Part shown: one piece after another, positions 24,057 to 32,690 of the stretch
How the letters are laid out: each line of letters opens with the position of its first letter
Position numbering within the stretch: the stretch's first letter is position 1
Source of the DNA: an uncultured Blautia sp.
GTDB lineage: Bacteria; Bacillota; Clostridia; Lachnospirales; Lachnospiraceae
DNA length: 64,000 nucleotides
Direction of reading: 5' to 3'
Assembly (NCBI RefSeq): GCF_934424005.1
Contig: NZ_CAKRXI010000011.1
Span: forward strand, 11,857 to 75,856
The notes under the pieces: generated by a model
The model's database searches: none
What the model was told of the DNA's origin: nothing
The model's input: only the letters and a program-made list of their open reading frames with translations
Made by a program: the position numbers and the translations under genes

Positions 24057-24197
24057 ATGATAAGAGTAAAAAGTTCTAAAACAAATGGGAATTATAAAGG
24101 CTGGCCTGAATCAGATGGAGTGAAATCTTTACCACTGGTAGCCGGGTGGAATTCATGTAGTACGAATATGAGTTATGCCAGCGGTCTTGAAAGATAA
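24057..24197 (+). CDS. Very small ORF, doubtful
   Basis: 46 codons (starts MIRVKSSKTNGNYKG, then WPESDGVKSLPLVAGW), 16 bases after the nuclease gene. Only a weak ribosome site. Could be a remnant or a spurious frame; composition is protein-like but I recognise nothing. Confidence 0.25.
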   Translation: MIRVKSSKTNGNYKGWPESDGVKSLPLVAGWNSCSTNMSYASGLER

Positions 24198-24206
24198 AAA
24201 AGAAAA

Positions 24207-24262
24207 TTGACATTTTTATATAAAATAGTTATAATTCTAAACGTTTGAATTATAACTATTTT
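24207..24262 (+). promoter_or_regulatory. Promoter and palindromic operator of the marR operon
   Basis: TTGACA (24207), 17-base spacer, TATAAT (24230-24235): full consensus. A perfect 16-base inverted repeat (AAAATAGTTATAATTC at 24222, GAATTATAACTATTTT at 24247) with a 9-base centre covers the -10 box, the classic position for MarR autorepression. Confidence 0.8.
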
Positions 24263-24300
24263 ATTTTGCAACAAACACAAACAGGGAAGGAATATGAACT

Positions 24301-24756
24301 ATGGATACATCACTGCATTATCTGACAATGGCGAACCAAATGCTGATTCAGAAGAAACTCCTGGAAAAAATAAAAGTCTCGGGGCTTACGCTTGGACAGC
24401 CGAAGGTTCTGGATTATCTCAAGGATCATGATGGAGCCAGCCAGAAGGAAATTGCTGCGGGCTGTTTTATCGAGGCAGGATCACTGACTTCAATTCTGAA
24501 TCGTATGGAAGAAAAAGGCCTGATCGAGCGGCATATGCTCAATGGGAACAGAAGGACTTTTCATATTTTTATGACAGAAACCGGAAAGAAAAATCAGAAA
24601 CTTGTGGAAGAAGCGTTTTCAGAAATCGAAGACACTGCGTGGAAAGAGGTATCTCCAGATGAAGCAGAGGTTTTCATGAGAATTTATCATAAAATTTACA
24701 GCAACCTGTCTGAGACAGACGGTGAGGAAAAAGGAAAAGAAGGAAGTAACAAATGA
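24301..24756 (+). CDS. MarR-family transcriptional regulator
   Basis: 151 residues. The winged helix spans ~35-105 (LGQPKVLDYLKDHDGASQKE, SLTSILNRMEEKGLIERHML, and the wing NGNRRTFHI). The last codon overlaps the downstream membrane-fusion gene by ATGA, so the two are coupled. A perfect palindrome lies over its own promoter. Likely represses itself and the YczE/kinase-like fusion; ligand unknown. Confidence 0.92.
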   Translation: MDTSLHYLTMANQMLIQKKLLEKIKVSGLTLGQPKVLDYLKDHDGASQKEIAAGCFIEAGSLTSILNRMEEKGLIERHMLNGNRRTFHIFMTETGKKNQKLVEEAFSEIEDTAWKEVSPDEAEVFMRIYHKIYSNLSETDGEEKGKEGSNK

Positions 24757-26057
24757 ACAAATTAAAACGATATGTGATTTTTCTGATTGGTCTGTTTGTG
24801 AACTCCCTTGGTGTCAGTCTGATCACCAAGGCAAGTCTGGGAACATCACCGATTTCATCGATTCCGTATGTATTAAGCTTAAGTTTTCCATTTACGCTTG
24901 GAAACTTTACGATCTTTTTCAGCGTATTTTTGATCTTATTGCAGTTATTGATCTTGCGTAAAAATTTTAAACTGGAACATGTTTTGCAGATACCGGTATC
25001 CATTATCTTTGGATATTTCATTGATCTGACCATGCTTTTATTTACATGGGTAAATCCACAGGCGTATGTCATGAAGATTATATATCTTCTGATTGGATGT
25101 CTGATTCTTGGATTTGGTGTTTACATGGAAGTACTTGCAGATGTTGTCATGCTGCCGGGAGAGTCTTTTGTCCGTGCGATCGTTCTGACATGGAAAACCA
25201 ACTTCGGTACGACAAAAATCTGTTTTGACGTATCTATGGCAGTTATCGCAGCAATTTTGTCCTTCGTATTTACCGGGCATCTCAATGGCGTGCGTGAAGG
25301 TACGATCATTGCTGCATTGTTGGTCGGATTTATTGCCAGAGTTCTTGGTAAAAAGCTTGCATTTGTCAAACCGCTTCTGTTTCCGGAAGAGTTCGCAGGG
25401 GAAAATGTGGAAAGCACCGGTGAATCCGGTGTGATATCTGTAGATAAAACGGCAGATGAAGTTCAGCGAAATGTCATCGTGATCGGCAGACAATTTGGAA
25501 GTGGTGGACATGATATCGGTAAAGCGCTTGCAGAAAAATTAGGCTATGCTTTTTATGATCAGGAGATCATCGAGATGACTGCCGGAACGACAGGATATAC
25601 ACCGGAATTCATTCAGAAAAAGGAAGAGATGATGACCAGCAGCTTCCTGTATGACCTGGTAAATCAGATGTACATGTATGCACAGCCGGACGAGGAAGCA
25701 CCGAAAGATAAAATCTATGAGGCTGAATCCAGGGTTGTCAGAGAACTTGCTGCAAAAGGAAACTGCGTGATCGTAGGGCGCTGTTCCGACTACACACTCA
25801 GAGACGACAAAAAATGCCTCAGAGTCTTCTTCTCAGCACCAATGGAAAACAGAATGAAACGAGTGATGGATCGTCTGCATCTGTCCGAAAAAGACGCAAA
25901 CCAGAAGATCCAGAAAGAAGATAAATGGCGCGCGGATAATTATCGTTACTACACTGGCCGTATCTGGGGAGCAGCCGCAAACTTTGATCTGACAGTGAAT
26001 ACAGCCCTTGGAGAAGAGTACATAGAAATGTGCATCCGCGAGGCGATGAAACGGTAA
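24753..26057 (+). CDS. YczE-like membrane protein fused to cytidylate-kinase-like domain
   Basis: 434 residues. Residues 1-~210 hold five or six membrane helices of the YczE/YitT-like type (FVNSLGVSLITKASLGTSPI, then GYFIDLTMLL, MLPGESFVRAI). After a linker (~215-240), residues ~241-434 are a complete cytidylate-kinase-like domain (VIVIGRQFGSGGHDIGKALA, CVIVGRCSDYTLRDDKK). As in the free-standing paralogue at 15934 the P-loop lacks GKS/T (GSGGHDIGKA). The fusion puts the kinase-like domain in the cytosol next to the membrane. Coupled to marR. Substrate and partner unknown. Confidence 0.85.
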   Translation: MNKLKRYVIFLIGLFVNSLGVSLITKASLGTSPISSIPYVLSLSFPFTLGNFTIFFSVFLILLQLLILRKNFKLEHVLQIPVSIIFGYFIDLTMLLFTWVNPQAYVMKIIYLLIGCLILGFGVYMEVLADVVMLPGESFVRAIVLTWKTNFGTTKICFDVSMAVIAAILSFVFTGHLNGVREGTIIAALLVGFIARVLGKKLAFVKPLLFPEEFAGENVESTGESGVISVDKTADEVQRNVIVIGRQFGSGGHDIGKALAEKLGYAFYDQEIIEMTAGTTGYTPEFIQKKEEMMTSSFLYDLVNQMYMYAQPDEEAPKDKIYEAESRVVRELAAKGNCVIVGRCSDYTLRDDKKCLRVFFSAPMENRMKRVMDRLHLSEKDANQKIQKEDKWRADNYRYYTGRIWGAAANFDLTVNTALGEEYIEMCIREAMKR

Positions 26058-26197
26058 GTGTATTGTCAATCATGTATCTGTCAAAGAAAAATGTTCAACA
26101 AATTTTTTACAAAATCATCTTTTTGTCTCTTTAAAAAATATTTTCTGAGTGCTAAGATAGACGAGGCATAAATTATGTACTATGGAGGAAATATAAA

Positions 26198-26884
26198 GTG
26201 ACAGAAGAAATTGAGACACAAGAGAACAAAAAATTACCGGTTCTGCGGGGTGAGCTGGCACTGCTGGTGGTGGTACTGATCAACAGTCTGGGAGTTGTGC
26301 TGATGTTGTATTCCGGTTCCGGAATTTCAGCGATTTCCAGTGTACCATATGCATTTTCAGAAGTATTCAATAAGATCTCCCTTGGAACCTGGACTTATAT
26401 TTTCCAGGGACTTCTGGTATTATCTCTGATGCTCATGCGGAAGAAATTTGTTGCACCGTATCTTTTTAGTTTTGTTGTTGGATTTGCATTCAGTGAAATG
26501 CTCGATGTACATGAAATGTGGATAGGCGTCCTGCCGACAGCTATTGGTTATCGTGTACTTTATTTTATCATCAGCTACCTGCTTCTGTGCATCGGAATCG
26601 CACTTTCCAACCGCTGTGGCCTGCCGATCATCCCGACTGATCTGTTCCCAAGAGAGCTGGCAGATATTACGAAGGTAAAATATTCCAGGATCAAGATAGG
26701 ATACGATGTTACCTGTCTTACTATAACCGCTCTGATGACCTGTATCATCCTGGGACATCTGGATGGACTCGGAATCGGTACGATCCTTGCTGCATTTACG
26801 ATGGGAAAAGTGATCGGAATGATCGGGGATAAGATGGACCAGCATGTGAGATTTGAGTCATTTATGACAAGGAAAACAGCATAA
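26198..26884 (+). CDS. YczE/YitT-like membrane protein
   Basis: 228 residues, with a short charged N-terminus then five or six helices. It parallels the membrane half of the preceding fusion: NSLGVVLMLYSGSGISAISS, GFAFSEMLDVH, GLPIIPTDLFPRELADITK, GTILAAFTMGKVIG. It lacks a kinase-like domain. GTG start 8 bases after TGGAGGAAA. It lies 140 bases after the fusion gene and may be a separate transcript. Function unknown. Confidence 0.8.
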   Translation: MTEEIETQENKKLPVLRGELALLVVVLINSLGVVLMLYSGSGISAISSVPYAFSEVFNKISLGTWTYIFQGLLVLSLMLMRKKFVAPYLFSFVVGFAFSEMLDVHEMWIGVLPTAIGYRVLYFIISYLLLCIGIALSNRCGLPIIPTDLFPRELADITKVKYSRIKIGYDVTCLTITALMTCIILGHLDGLGIGTILAAFTMGKVIGMIGDKMDQHVRFESFMTRKTA

Positions 26885-26897
26885 AAAGACAGAACAG

Positions 26898-26956
26898 AAA
26901 AGACCTGAAATTCAGATTTCGTATAAAAATGGAAAACTGGATTCGGGTCTTTTTTA
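26898..26956 (+). terminator. Terminator after the YczE-like gene
   Basis: AAGACC with GGTCTT plus inner pairing TGAAATTCAG/CTGGATTCG, followed by TTTTTT. Confidence 0.75.
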
Positions 26957-26965
26957 TTGGAAAAT

Positions 26966-27143
26966 TATATCAGATGTGAGATGACTCCCACCTCTGCAGG
27001 TGGTGAGCAACAAAATTATATCAGTGGTGGGATTCAATCTCCCATCTGATATAGCCTCCGGCAGGATTGCAGAGATGCACAGAAGAATATGTCATGCATT
27101 GCATGACGTGCATCTCGCAGCAAGAATGCCGAGGGCATTCTTG
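26966..27143. repeat. Cluster of three hairpins, palindromic element
   Basis: 26966-27053 is a near-palindrome with ends TATATCAGATG/CATCTGATATA. It is followed by GAGATGCAC/GTGCATCTC (27072-27116) enclosing GTCATGCATTGCATGAC, and CAAGAATGCC/GGCATTCTTG (27121-27143). No gene seen; a MITE-like or structured-RNA remnant. Confidence 0.5.
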
Positions 27144-27171
27144 AAGCAACCATTGGGGACACGGATGAAAT

Positions 27172-27648
27172 TTATCGTTTACGAAATTGTGAGATCAAAT
27201 ACATGATCACACCGGCGATGATCATAATCGGAATTAAGACACTTAAGACCGTGCACAGAAGGATGATCACAACAGCTGCAATCAGTATGACAGCCAGTTT
27301 GCCGTACCAGGTTGTCAGATCCAGATGGAAGCTGTGCTGTTTTACCTTTCCATGTCCGGAATCGGAATTTTCGTATCCATCATATCCGGAAGAATGGCCG
27401 TTATATGATTCAGAATAATATTCCGTAGTCTGAGGATTTCCAGATGCAGCAGCGTCCGTGTCCAGAAGTGTACGTGCGATCAGATGAGGATCGCCAAGCT
27501 CGTTTAAAATATCGCCTTCACTGCGTCCTTTACGCTGTTCTTCTTCAATATAACTACGATAGTACTGTACATGTGCTGCAATATTTCCTTCCGGCATCTG
27601 ACCGGAAAGCTGTTCATATAAAATGTCAAGAAATTCTTTTTTATTCAT
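27172..27648 (-). CDS. DUF1700 (HAAS-type) membrane protein
   Basis: 158 residues. The N-terminal ~65 residues form the HAAS/DUF1700 helical module (MNKKEFLDILYEQLSGQMPE, YRSYIEEEQRKGRSEGDILN). A Ser/Gly/Tyr-rich linker follows, then two closely spaced hydrophobic stretches near the C-terminus (~115-155) with a basic tail QFRKR. ATG at 27648 follows TGGAGA. DUF1700 proteins usually pair with PadR regulators and envelope-stress genes; no PadR gene is adjacent here. Confidence 0.8.
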   Translation of the reverse strand: MNKKEFLDILYEQLSGQMPEGNIAAHVQYYRSYIEEEQRKGRSEGDILNELGDPHLIARTLLDTDAAASGNPQTTEYYSESYNGHSSGYDGYENSDSGHGKVKQHSFHLDLTTWYGKLAVILIAAVVIILLCTVLSVLIPIMIIAGVIMYLISQFRKR

Positions 27649-27825
27649 AATAAATCTCCATAAAAGCAAATTCACTGCCTCTGACAGAGGCTTAATTATC
27701 AGAATGGCAACATTTTACCACACATAGCGAAGAAGGAATAGAGATTGAAATATTAAATTTTCATAAAAGACGGGATACAAAGTCGGATAAAAAACCAACT
27801 TAATTCATAAGAAATACACTCTTTT

Positions 27826-29388
27826 TTACTGCAACGTTTCCCGATACTGCTCTGGTGTCATTCCGGTTTTCTTTTTAAAAATCCGGAAAAAATATTTCGG
27901 ATTATCATATCCGACCGCTTTGGAGATCTGGTACATTTTGCGGTTGGAATCTTTTAATAATTCTTTGGATTTTTCTATCCGGACTTCGTTCAGATAATCA
28001 ATAAATTTCATCCCCGTTTTCTGTTTGAACAGGGTACTCAGGTAGCTTCGGTTCAGATAAAAAAGAGAAGCAATAAAATCCTGTGTCAGATTTTTAGGAT
28101 AGTTGTGCTGCATGTAAGTCTGGATCTTCTCAACGACATCATCACCGGAGTAAATGCTTTCTGCTTTCAGAAGTTCCGTGATATTCATAAAAAACTGGTA
28201 GTAATAATCTTTCAGCTCTTTCAGAGAAAAGATGTAATTGACTACATTCTGGATACTGTTGGAGGATTTAGGTGTTTCCTGTTTCAGGTAATAATTCAGG
28301 ATGTTGCGACACTGTCCGGAAAGATAATAGCAGTAATATTTTGCATCTGCGAGTGAAAAATCAGAGGTTCTGCTCATCAGATCAAAAAGCTGACCAGTCA
28401 GAGACTGGACTTCAGCAGTCATTCCTGCCTCCACACGGAAAAGAAATTCCTCTTCCTGTTCCCAGATAAAGGATCGAGGTTCTGCCGCCTCTTTGTAGTA
28501 GAAGATATTTTCTGAGTCTCCATTCAGCTTCTGACGGTTCAGAGCAGCGGAAGTTTCTTCAAAAGCTTCGTGCAGTTCGCTGAGATCAGCGTGAGGCTGA
28601 CTGATACCGATGATCAGAGAATTCTGGAGATGCCGTACATAGTCAGTAAGAGCAGAGGAAATCTGATCGACCAGGCGGCGTGAATGAATCACTTCTGTAT
28701 TAGGCATAAAAAGGACCAGAAATCCCATCTGATTCGAAGCTGTATTTGGAAGATAAAGAGCCAGGTCACCAAAACCGCCATCTTCCAGCCAGTGCTGAAT
28801 ATCGATGTTTTGTATCTGTGAAGGAGATTCAAAATACAGCGTGAGCAGTACAAGCTGATGCGTATCATTGATGAAATTCAGGCGCTTTGAAGAGATGGAA
28901 CCTTCTCCGACATGATAACCAAGGATCAGGTTGGTCAGATGTTGGATATCATAATCATAGCAGGCTGCTTCTTTTTCTTCATCACTGTCTGTGACCCTTG
29001 AAAGCGTCTGGCTGTCTTCCAGGCGTTCAATCGCACGGGAAACGCAGTCCTGAATAGCTTCTTTGCTGAAAGGCTTCAGGATGTAATCGATGGCAGCAGC
29101 AGAGATGGCCTGTTTGACATAGTCAAAGTCACGGTATCCACTGATTACGATCAGTGGCATATCGGGATAATTTTCGGCCAGATAAGGAAGCAGTTCTTTT
29201 CCGCCCATGATCGGCATCTGCATATCCAGGATCACAATGTCCGGATGCACTTCCTGTATCAGTTCAATTCCGGCTCTTCCGTTATCTGCTTCACCGATAC
29301 AGGTGATCAGATCCTCCATAGGCTGAAGCTTTTTGATGGTGCCTTTACGGATGAGGGATTCATCATCTATGACAATATAAGTATACAT
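27826..29388 (-). CDS. YesN-type response regulator, AraC output
   Basis: 520 residues. Receiver domain (~1-125) with the acidic pair D8/D9 (VIDDES), phosphoacceptor Asp in DIVILDMQMP (~55) and Lys in YILKPFSKEA. Central region of unknown fold; two AraC helix-turn-helices at ~415-515 (IASLFYLNRSYLSTLFKQKT, ISKAVGYDNPKYFFRIFKKK). It lies 13 bases downstream of its histidine kinase. Probably activates the divergent sugar ABC operon at 31272. Confidence 0.93.
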   Translation of the reverse strand: MYTYIVIDDESLIRKGTIKKLQPMEDLITCIGEADNGRAGIELIQEVHPDIVILDMQMPIMGGKELLPYLAENYPDMPLIVISGYRDFDYVKQAISAAAIDYILKPFSKEAIQDCVSRAIERLEDSQTLSRVTDSDEEKEAACYDYDIQHLTNLILGYHVGEGSISSKRLNFINDTHQLVLLTLYFESPSQIQNIDIQHWLEDGGFGDLALYLPNTASNQMGFLVLFMPNTEVIHSRRLVDQISSALTDYVRHLQNSLIIGISQPHADLSELHEAFEETSAALNRQKLNGDSENIFYYKEAAEPRSFIWEQEEEFLFRVEAGMTAEVQSLTGQLFDLMSRTSDFSLADAKYYCYYLSGQCRNILNYYLKQETPKSSNSIQNVVNYIFSLKELKDYYYQFFMNITELLKAESIYSGDDVVEKIQTYMQHNYPKNLTQDFIASLFYLNRSYLSTLFKQKTGMKFIDYLNEVRIEKSKELLKDSNRKMYQISKAVGYDNPKYFFRIFKKKTGMTPEQYRETLQ

Positions 29389-29401
29389 AATTGTCCTCCT
29401 G

Positions 29402-31135
29402 TTATTTCAAAATAGGAAGCCGGATCTGCACGTTGGTCCATTCGCCCTGGCTGCTGGTGACAGCCAGACCATAGCCTTTGCCATAATACAGTTCGATTCG
29501 GCTGTGAATGTTTTTCAGTCCGATGCTCTGCTTGTTGCGGTGTCCGAGCTCAGTAAAAGAAGCCTCTTCACTGAGCGAACTTTGTAGTTTTGTAAGTGTT
29601 TCTGCATCCATTCCCTGTCCGTTATCATGTACATCTATCATCAGACAGCTGTTTTGGGTAAAAGCACGGATAGTGATGGTATCACCGGTGGTGCAGTAAT
29701 TCAGTCCGTGATATAATGCATTTTCTACCAGAGGCTGGAGAATAAGTTTTAATACCTTGTTGTCCAGATATTCAGTCGGAATATCCAGATCCAGATGAAA
29801 ACGATTGTCAAAACGGATCCTCTGGATAGTAACATAGTCATTTACATGTCCGAGCTCATCCTGAACTGTCACAAGCTCACTTTGTGTTTTCAGGGTATAG
29901 CGGAACATATTTCCAAGTGCAAGTGACATAGTGGCGATGGTCTCATTATCCTCCAGTTCAGCAATACTGTTGATCGCTTCCAGTGTATTGAACAGGAAGT
30001 GAGAGTTGATCCTTGCTTCCAGCGATTTCATCTGTGCATCCAGAAGAACAAGCTTGTCCTGATAATCCTGTTTGACAGCGGCGTTTAGGGATTCTACCAT
30101 GGCATTATATTCGTTATACAGTGTACCAATCTCATCAGTCCGGTTCAGGTAACGAGTGGACTGAATCAGAGTGTGTCCGGACTGTGAGGACATCTTATGG
30201 CTTAAGTGTTCCACAGGACGTACCATGTAGCGTGAAATAATGTAGGCAAAAATAATATATCCGGTGATGCATACCACACAGATGATGATGATCAGAACAG
30301 CCGTGATATTGAATTCTTTTGCCAGGTTTGTATAATCCATGACCATGGTAAGCCGCAGAGGAGAAAGATTAAGCTCTGTGTGCTGTACATTGCTTCCATT
30401 GTTTACAAAACCAGAAGGCAGTTCATTATAATTAGTATATAAAACATCATTGGTAGAGGTGTTGTCAATCGTAAGCAAAGTAACGTCCGGCATGGTATTG
30501 ACAGCACTCAGGTCCAGCATTCTGGAATTACAGTCTAACATCAGGACCCCGACGACTTCATGAGTGTAGATGTCTTTCAGACACTGTGAAAAAAATATTG
30601 TCTGTTTTCCACCTGTAAAGCAGTCGTGAACTGCGTTGCTGCTTACATAAAGTGCACCATCAAGATCAAGCGTATCCTGATACCAGTTCGTATTCTGAAA
30701 ATCATAATTGGACTGGATAGTTCCATTTTCTCTGTTAGTACAGTCAAAAACATAACCGGATGCTGTAAAGATATAGATGCCGTAGATATCCTGATCAGAA
30801 TACAAAAGATTCTGGCAGGTTCGTTTGAAAGTCTGTGACATCTTAAAATATTCATAAGTATCCGGGGGTGAGTCAGGATCTTTGAATTTTTTAAGATCAC
30901 TGATAATACTGGTACCATCATTGTAATAGAAGTTGAAAGTGCCAGCAGTCTGGCGTATGGTATCTAAAGTATTATTTGCCGTATTCTGTGCATTTTCAAA
31001 TAAATGAGATGAGATCACATCCATTCGCTCATAAGTGGTCTGTGTATAACGCTGATAACAGAAAACTGTAAATAAAAGCAGTGGTATGGTGGCCAGAATA
31101 CTGAATGTAAGAAAGATTTTTGTGCGTAGTTTCAT
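29402..31135 (-). CDS. YesM-type sensor histidine kinase
   Basis: 577 residues. One membrane helix at ~7-27, an extracellular sensor (~30-275, probably Cache-like), a second helix ~277-300, a HAMP region to ~350, the His-kinase dimer motif INSHFLFNTLEAINSIAEL with phospho-His, and a HATPase domain (VENALYHGL, DNGQGM, GLKNIHSRIELYYG). Typical LytS/YesM family. Transcribed before its response regulator and divergent from the ABC operon, so likely senses an extracellular glycoside or sugar. Confidence 0.93.
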   Translation of the reverse strand: MKLRTKIFLTFSILATIPLLLFTVFCYQRYTQTTYERMDVISSHLFENAQNTANNTLDTIRQTAGTFNFYYNDGTSIISDLKKFKDPDSPPDTYEYFKMSQTFKRTCQNLLYSDQDIYGIYIFTASGYVFDCTNRENGTIQSNYDFQNTNWYQDTLDLDGALYVSSNAVHDCFTGGKQTIFFSQCLKDIYTHEVVGVLMLDCNSRMLDLSAVNTMPDVTLLTIDNTSTNDVLYTNYNELPSGFVNNGSNVQHTELNLSPLRLTMVMDYTNLAKEFNITAVLIIIICVVCITGYIIFAYIISRYMVRPVEHLSHKMSSQSGHTLIQSTRYLNRTDEIGTLYNEYNAMVESLNAAVKQDYQDKLVLLDAQMKSLEARINSHFLFNTLEAINSIAELEDNETIATMSLALGNMFRYTLKTQSELVTVQDELGHVNDYVTIQRIRFDNRFHLDLDIPTEYLDNKVLKLILQPLVENALYHGLNYCTTGDTITIRAFTQNSCLMIDVHDNGQGMDAETLTKLQSSLSEEASFTELGHRNKQSIGLKNIHSRIELYYGKGYGLAVTSSQGEWTNVQIRLPILK

Positions 31136-31162
31136 TTGTTTACCTCAAAATAAAATCTAAAA

Positions 31163-31211
31163 AAAGTATACCATTAAACCCAACAAAAGTGTACCACGGC
31201 TGTGCTAGAAT
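31163..31211 (+). promoter_or_regulatory. Direct repeats and -10 box of the rhamnoside ABC operon
   Basis: AAAGTATACCA (31163) and AAAGTGTACCA (31186) are direct repeats with a 23-base period, ten bases upstream of a -10 box TAGAAT (31206-31211) that lacks a good -35 box. This is the usual layout for an AraC-type activator overlapping the -35 position. Confidence 0.55.
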
Positions 31212-31271
31212 GTAAACATCAAATGAAAGACACGTGAACAGTGTGAAAATGTGAAAGGGAGGATTTTAATT

Positions 31272-32594
31272 ATGAAATTCAAAAAAATGGCAGCAGTTGT
31301 TCTTGCAGGTGTTACTGCATGCGCTACCGTACCGGCAGCAGTTCCGGTATTTGCAGCAGAGGGTTATGATCATGAAGCAATCGAGAACGCAGGAGACATC
31401 ACGATCACAGTAATGACTTCTGGTGTTGCAACAGACAATGACTTCGAAACAGAACAGTTACCGTCACTGGTTAAAGCAAAATGGCCGAATGTAACACTTG
31501 AGGTAACTAAGCTTCCGGATGATAACTACTACACCTCTCTGAAAACCAAACTTGCTTCCGGTGAATGCCCGGATATGATCCTTACACAGCCAATGTATGC
31601 CGGACAGAATTCCTGCTACGCACTTGCAGAAGCAGGATATCTTGCTTCCTTAAATGACTTGGACTGTGTGCAGGGAAGAGAATCCAGCCTGGCTTCTGTA
31701 ACATATGATGGAAATATTGTTTCTCAGAATGCAGGTGTATCTATTCTTGGTACATACTACAACAAAGACCTGTTCAAACAGGCTGGTATTGAAAGTGAGC
31801 CTCAGACATGGGATGAATTCCTGGAAGACTGTAAAAAACTGAAAGATGCCGGAATTCAGCCAATCGTAATGGGAGACAAAGATCAGTATGTTCTTCAGTT
31901 CGGTCTGTATCAGCTTGCAGCAGATGAGATTTACTCCAAGAATCCTGACTTTGATACACAGTTAAGAGAGGGAGATGCAAGCTTTACAGATGAAGGAACA
32001 TGGGACAAGGTTCTCGAAATGTACAAGACTCTGTATGATGAAGGATACATCGATGCTTCCAAATCTCTTGGATATGGTGCTTCTCAGGCAATTACAGACT
32101 TTATTGATGGAAAAGCTGCTATGACTTTTGATGGTTCTTTCAATGCGATAGCTCTTCTGGCAGATGGTGCAGCAGGAGATTTTGAAAGAGGCTACTTCCC
32201 ACTTCCGGGAACAGATGGTGTTTACACAGCAACATGTCTCTCAGCAGGATACAGCATCTACAGCAAATCTGAACATATTGATGAGTGCAAGGAAATCCTT
32301 GATTACTGGATGGATGGTGAGTCCGATGCATGGGATGCTTATCTTTCAACTGGTAAGATCATTGCAACATATGGTAATGGTGCGGATTCCACACCAAACT
32401 ATGAACTGTTCAAACCATTTGTTGAACTTCTGAATGATGGCAAAGGCTTCTACTGGTGCAACCAGGCATGGCCGGCAGGAACAGAGTCAGAAATGGAATC
32501 TCTGTTCAGTGAAATGGTTGGCGGTCAGGGAACAGAGATCGAAGATATCACTGAAGGAATGCAGGATAAATTAGAGGATCTTCTGGACGAATAA
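31272..32594 (+). CDS. Carbohydrate ABC transporter substrate-binding protein
   Basis: 440 residues, SBP_bac_1 family. The signal sequence has a possible lipobox VTAC (Cys17), though an Ala-X-Ala-like site VFA/AEG also fits, so anchoring is uncertain. Binding-protein features include QTWDEFLEDCKKLKDAGI and KAAMTFDGSFNAIAL. ATG at 31272 follows AAGGGAGGA. It heads an operon with two permeases and glycoside hydrolases including an alpha-L-rhamnosidase, so a rhamnose-containing oligosaccharide or glycoside is the likely ligand (inferred). Confidence 0.92.
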   Translation: MKFKKMAAVVLAGVTACATVPAAVPVFAAEGYDHEAIENAGDITITVMTSGVATDNDFETEQLPSLVKAKWPNVTLEVTKLPDDNYYTSLKTKLASGECPDMILTQPMYAGQNSCYALAEAGYLASLNDLDCVQGRESSLASVTYDGNIVSQNAGVSILGTYYNKDLFKQAGIESEPQTWDEFLEDCKKLKDAGIQPIVMGDKDQYVLQFGLYQLAADEIYSKNPDFDTQLREGDASFTDEGTWDKVLEMYKTLYDEGYIDASKSLGYGASQAITDFIDGKAAMTFDGSFNAIALLADGAAGDFERGYFPLPGTDGVYTATCLSAGYSIYSKSEHIDECKEILDYWMDGESDAWDAYLSTGKIIATYGNGADSTPNYELFKPFVELLNDGKGFYWCNQAWPAGTESEMESLFSEMVGGQGTEIEDITEGMQDKLEDLLDE

Positions 32595-32630
32595 CAGGGT
32601 TTAACCATAATAGAAAAAAGATGAATCATC

Positions 32631-32670
32631 ACTGCCCTGGAACTTAATATAAGCTTCAGGGCAGTTCCAT
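32631..32670 (+). terminator. Intercistronic hairpin after the binding-protein gene
   Basis: ACTGCCCTG/CAGGGCAGT stem with extra GAA/TTC pairing, followed by TCCATTTT. Such hairpins commonly make binding-protein mRNA more abundant than permease mRNA. Confidence 0.6.
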
Positions 32671-32690
32671 TTTAACTGGAGGGAAAAGGA

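Noticed and set aside
27000..27206. 68-codon frame in the hairpin cluster
   Set aside because: Lies in inverted repeats and overlaps the end of the DUF1700 gene.
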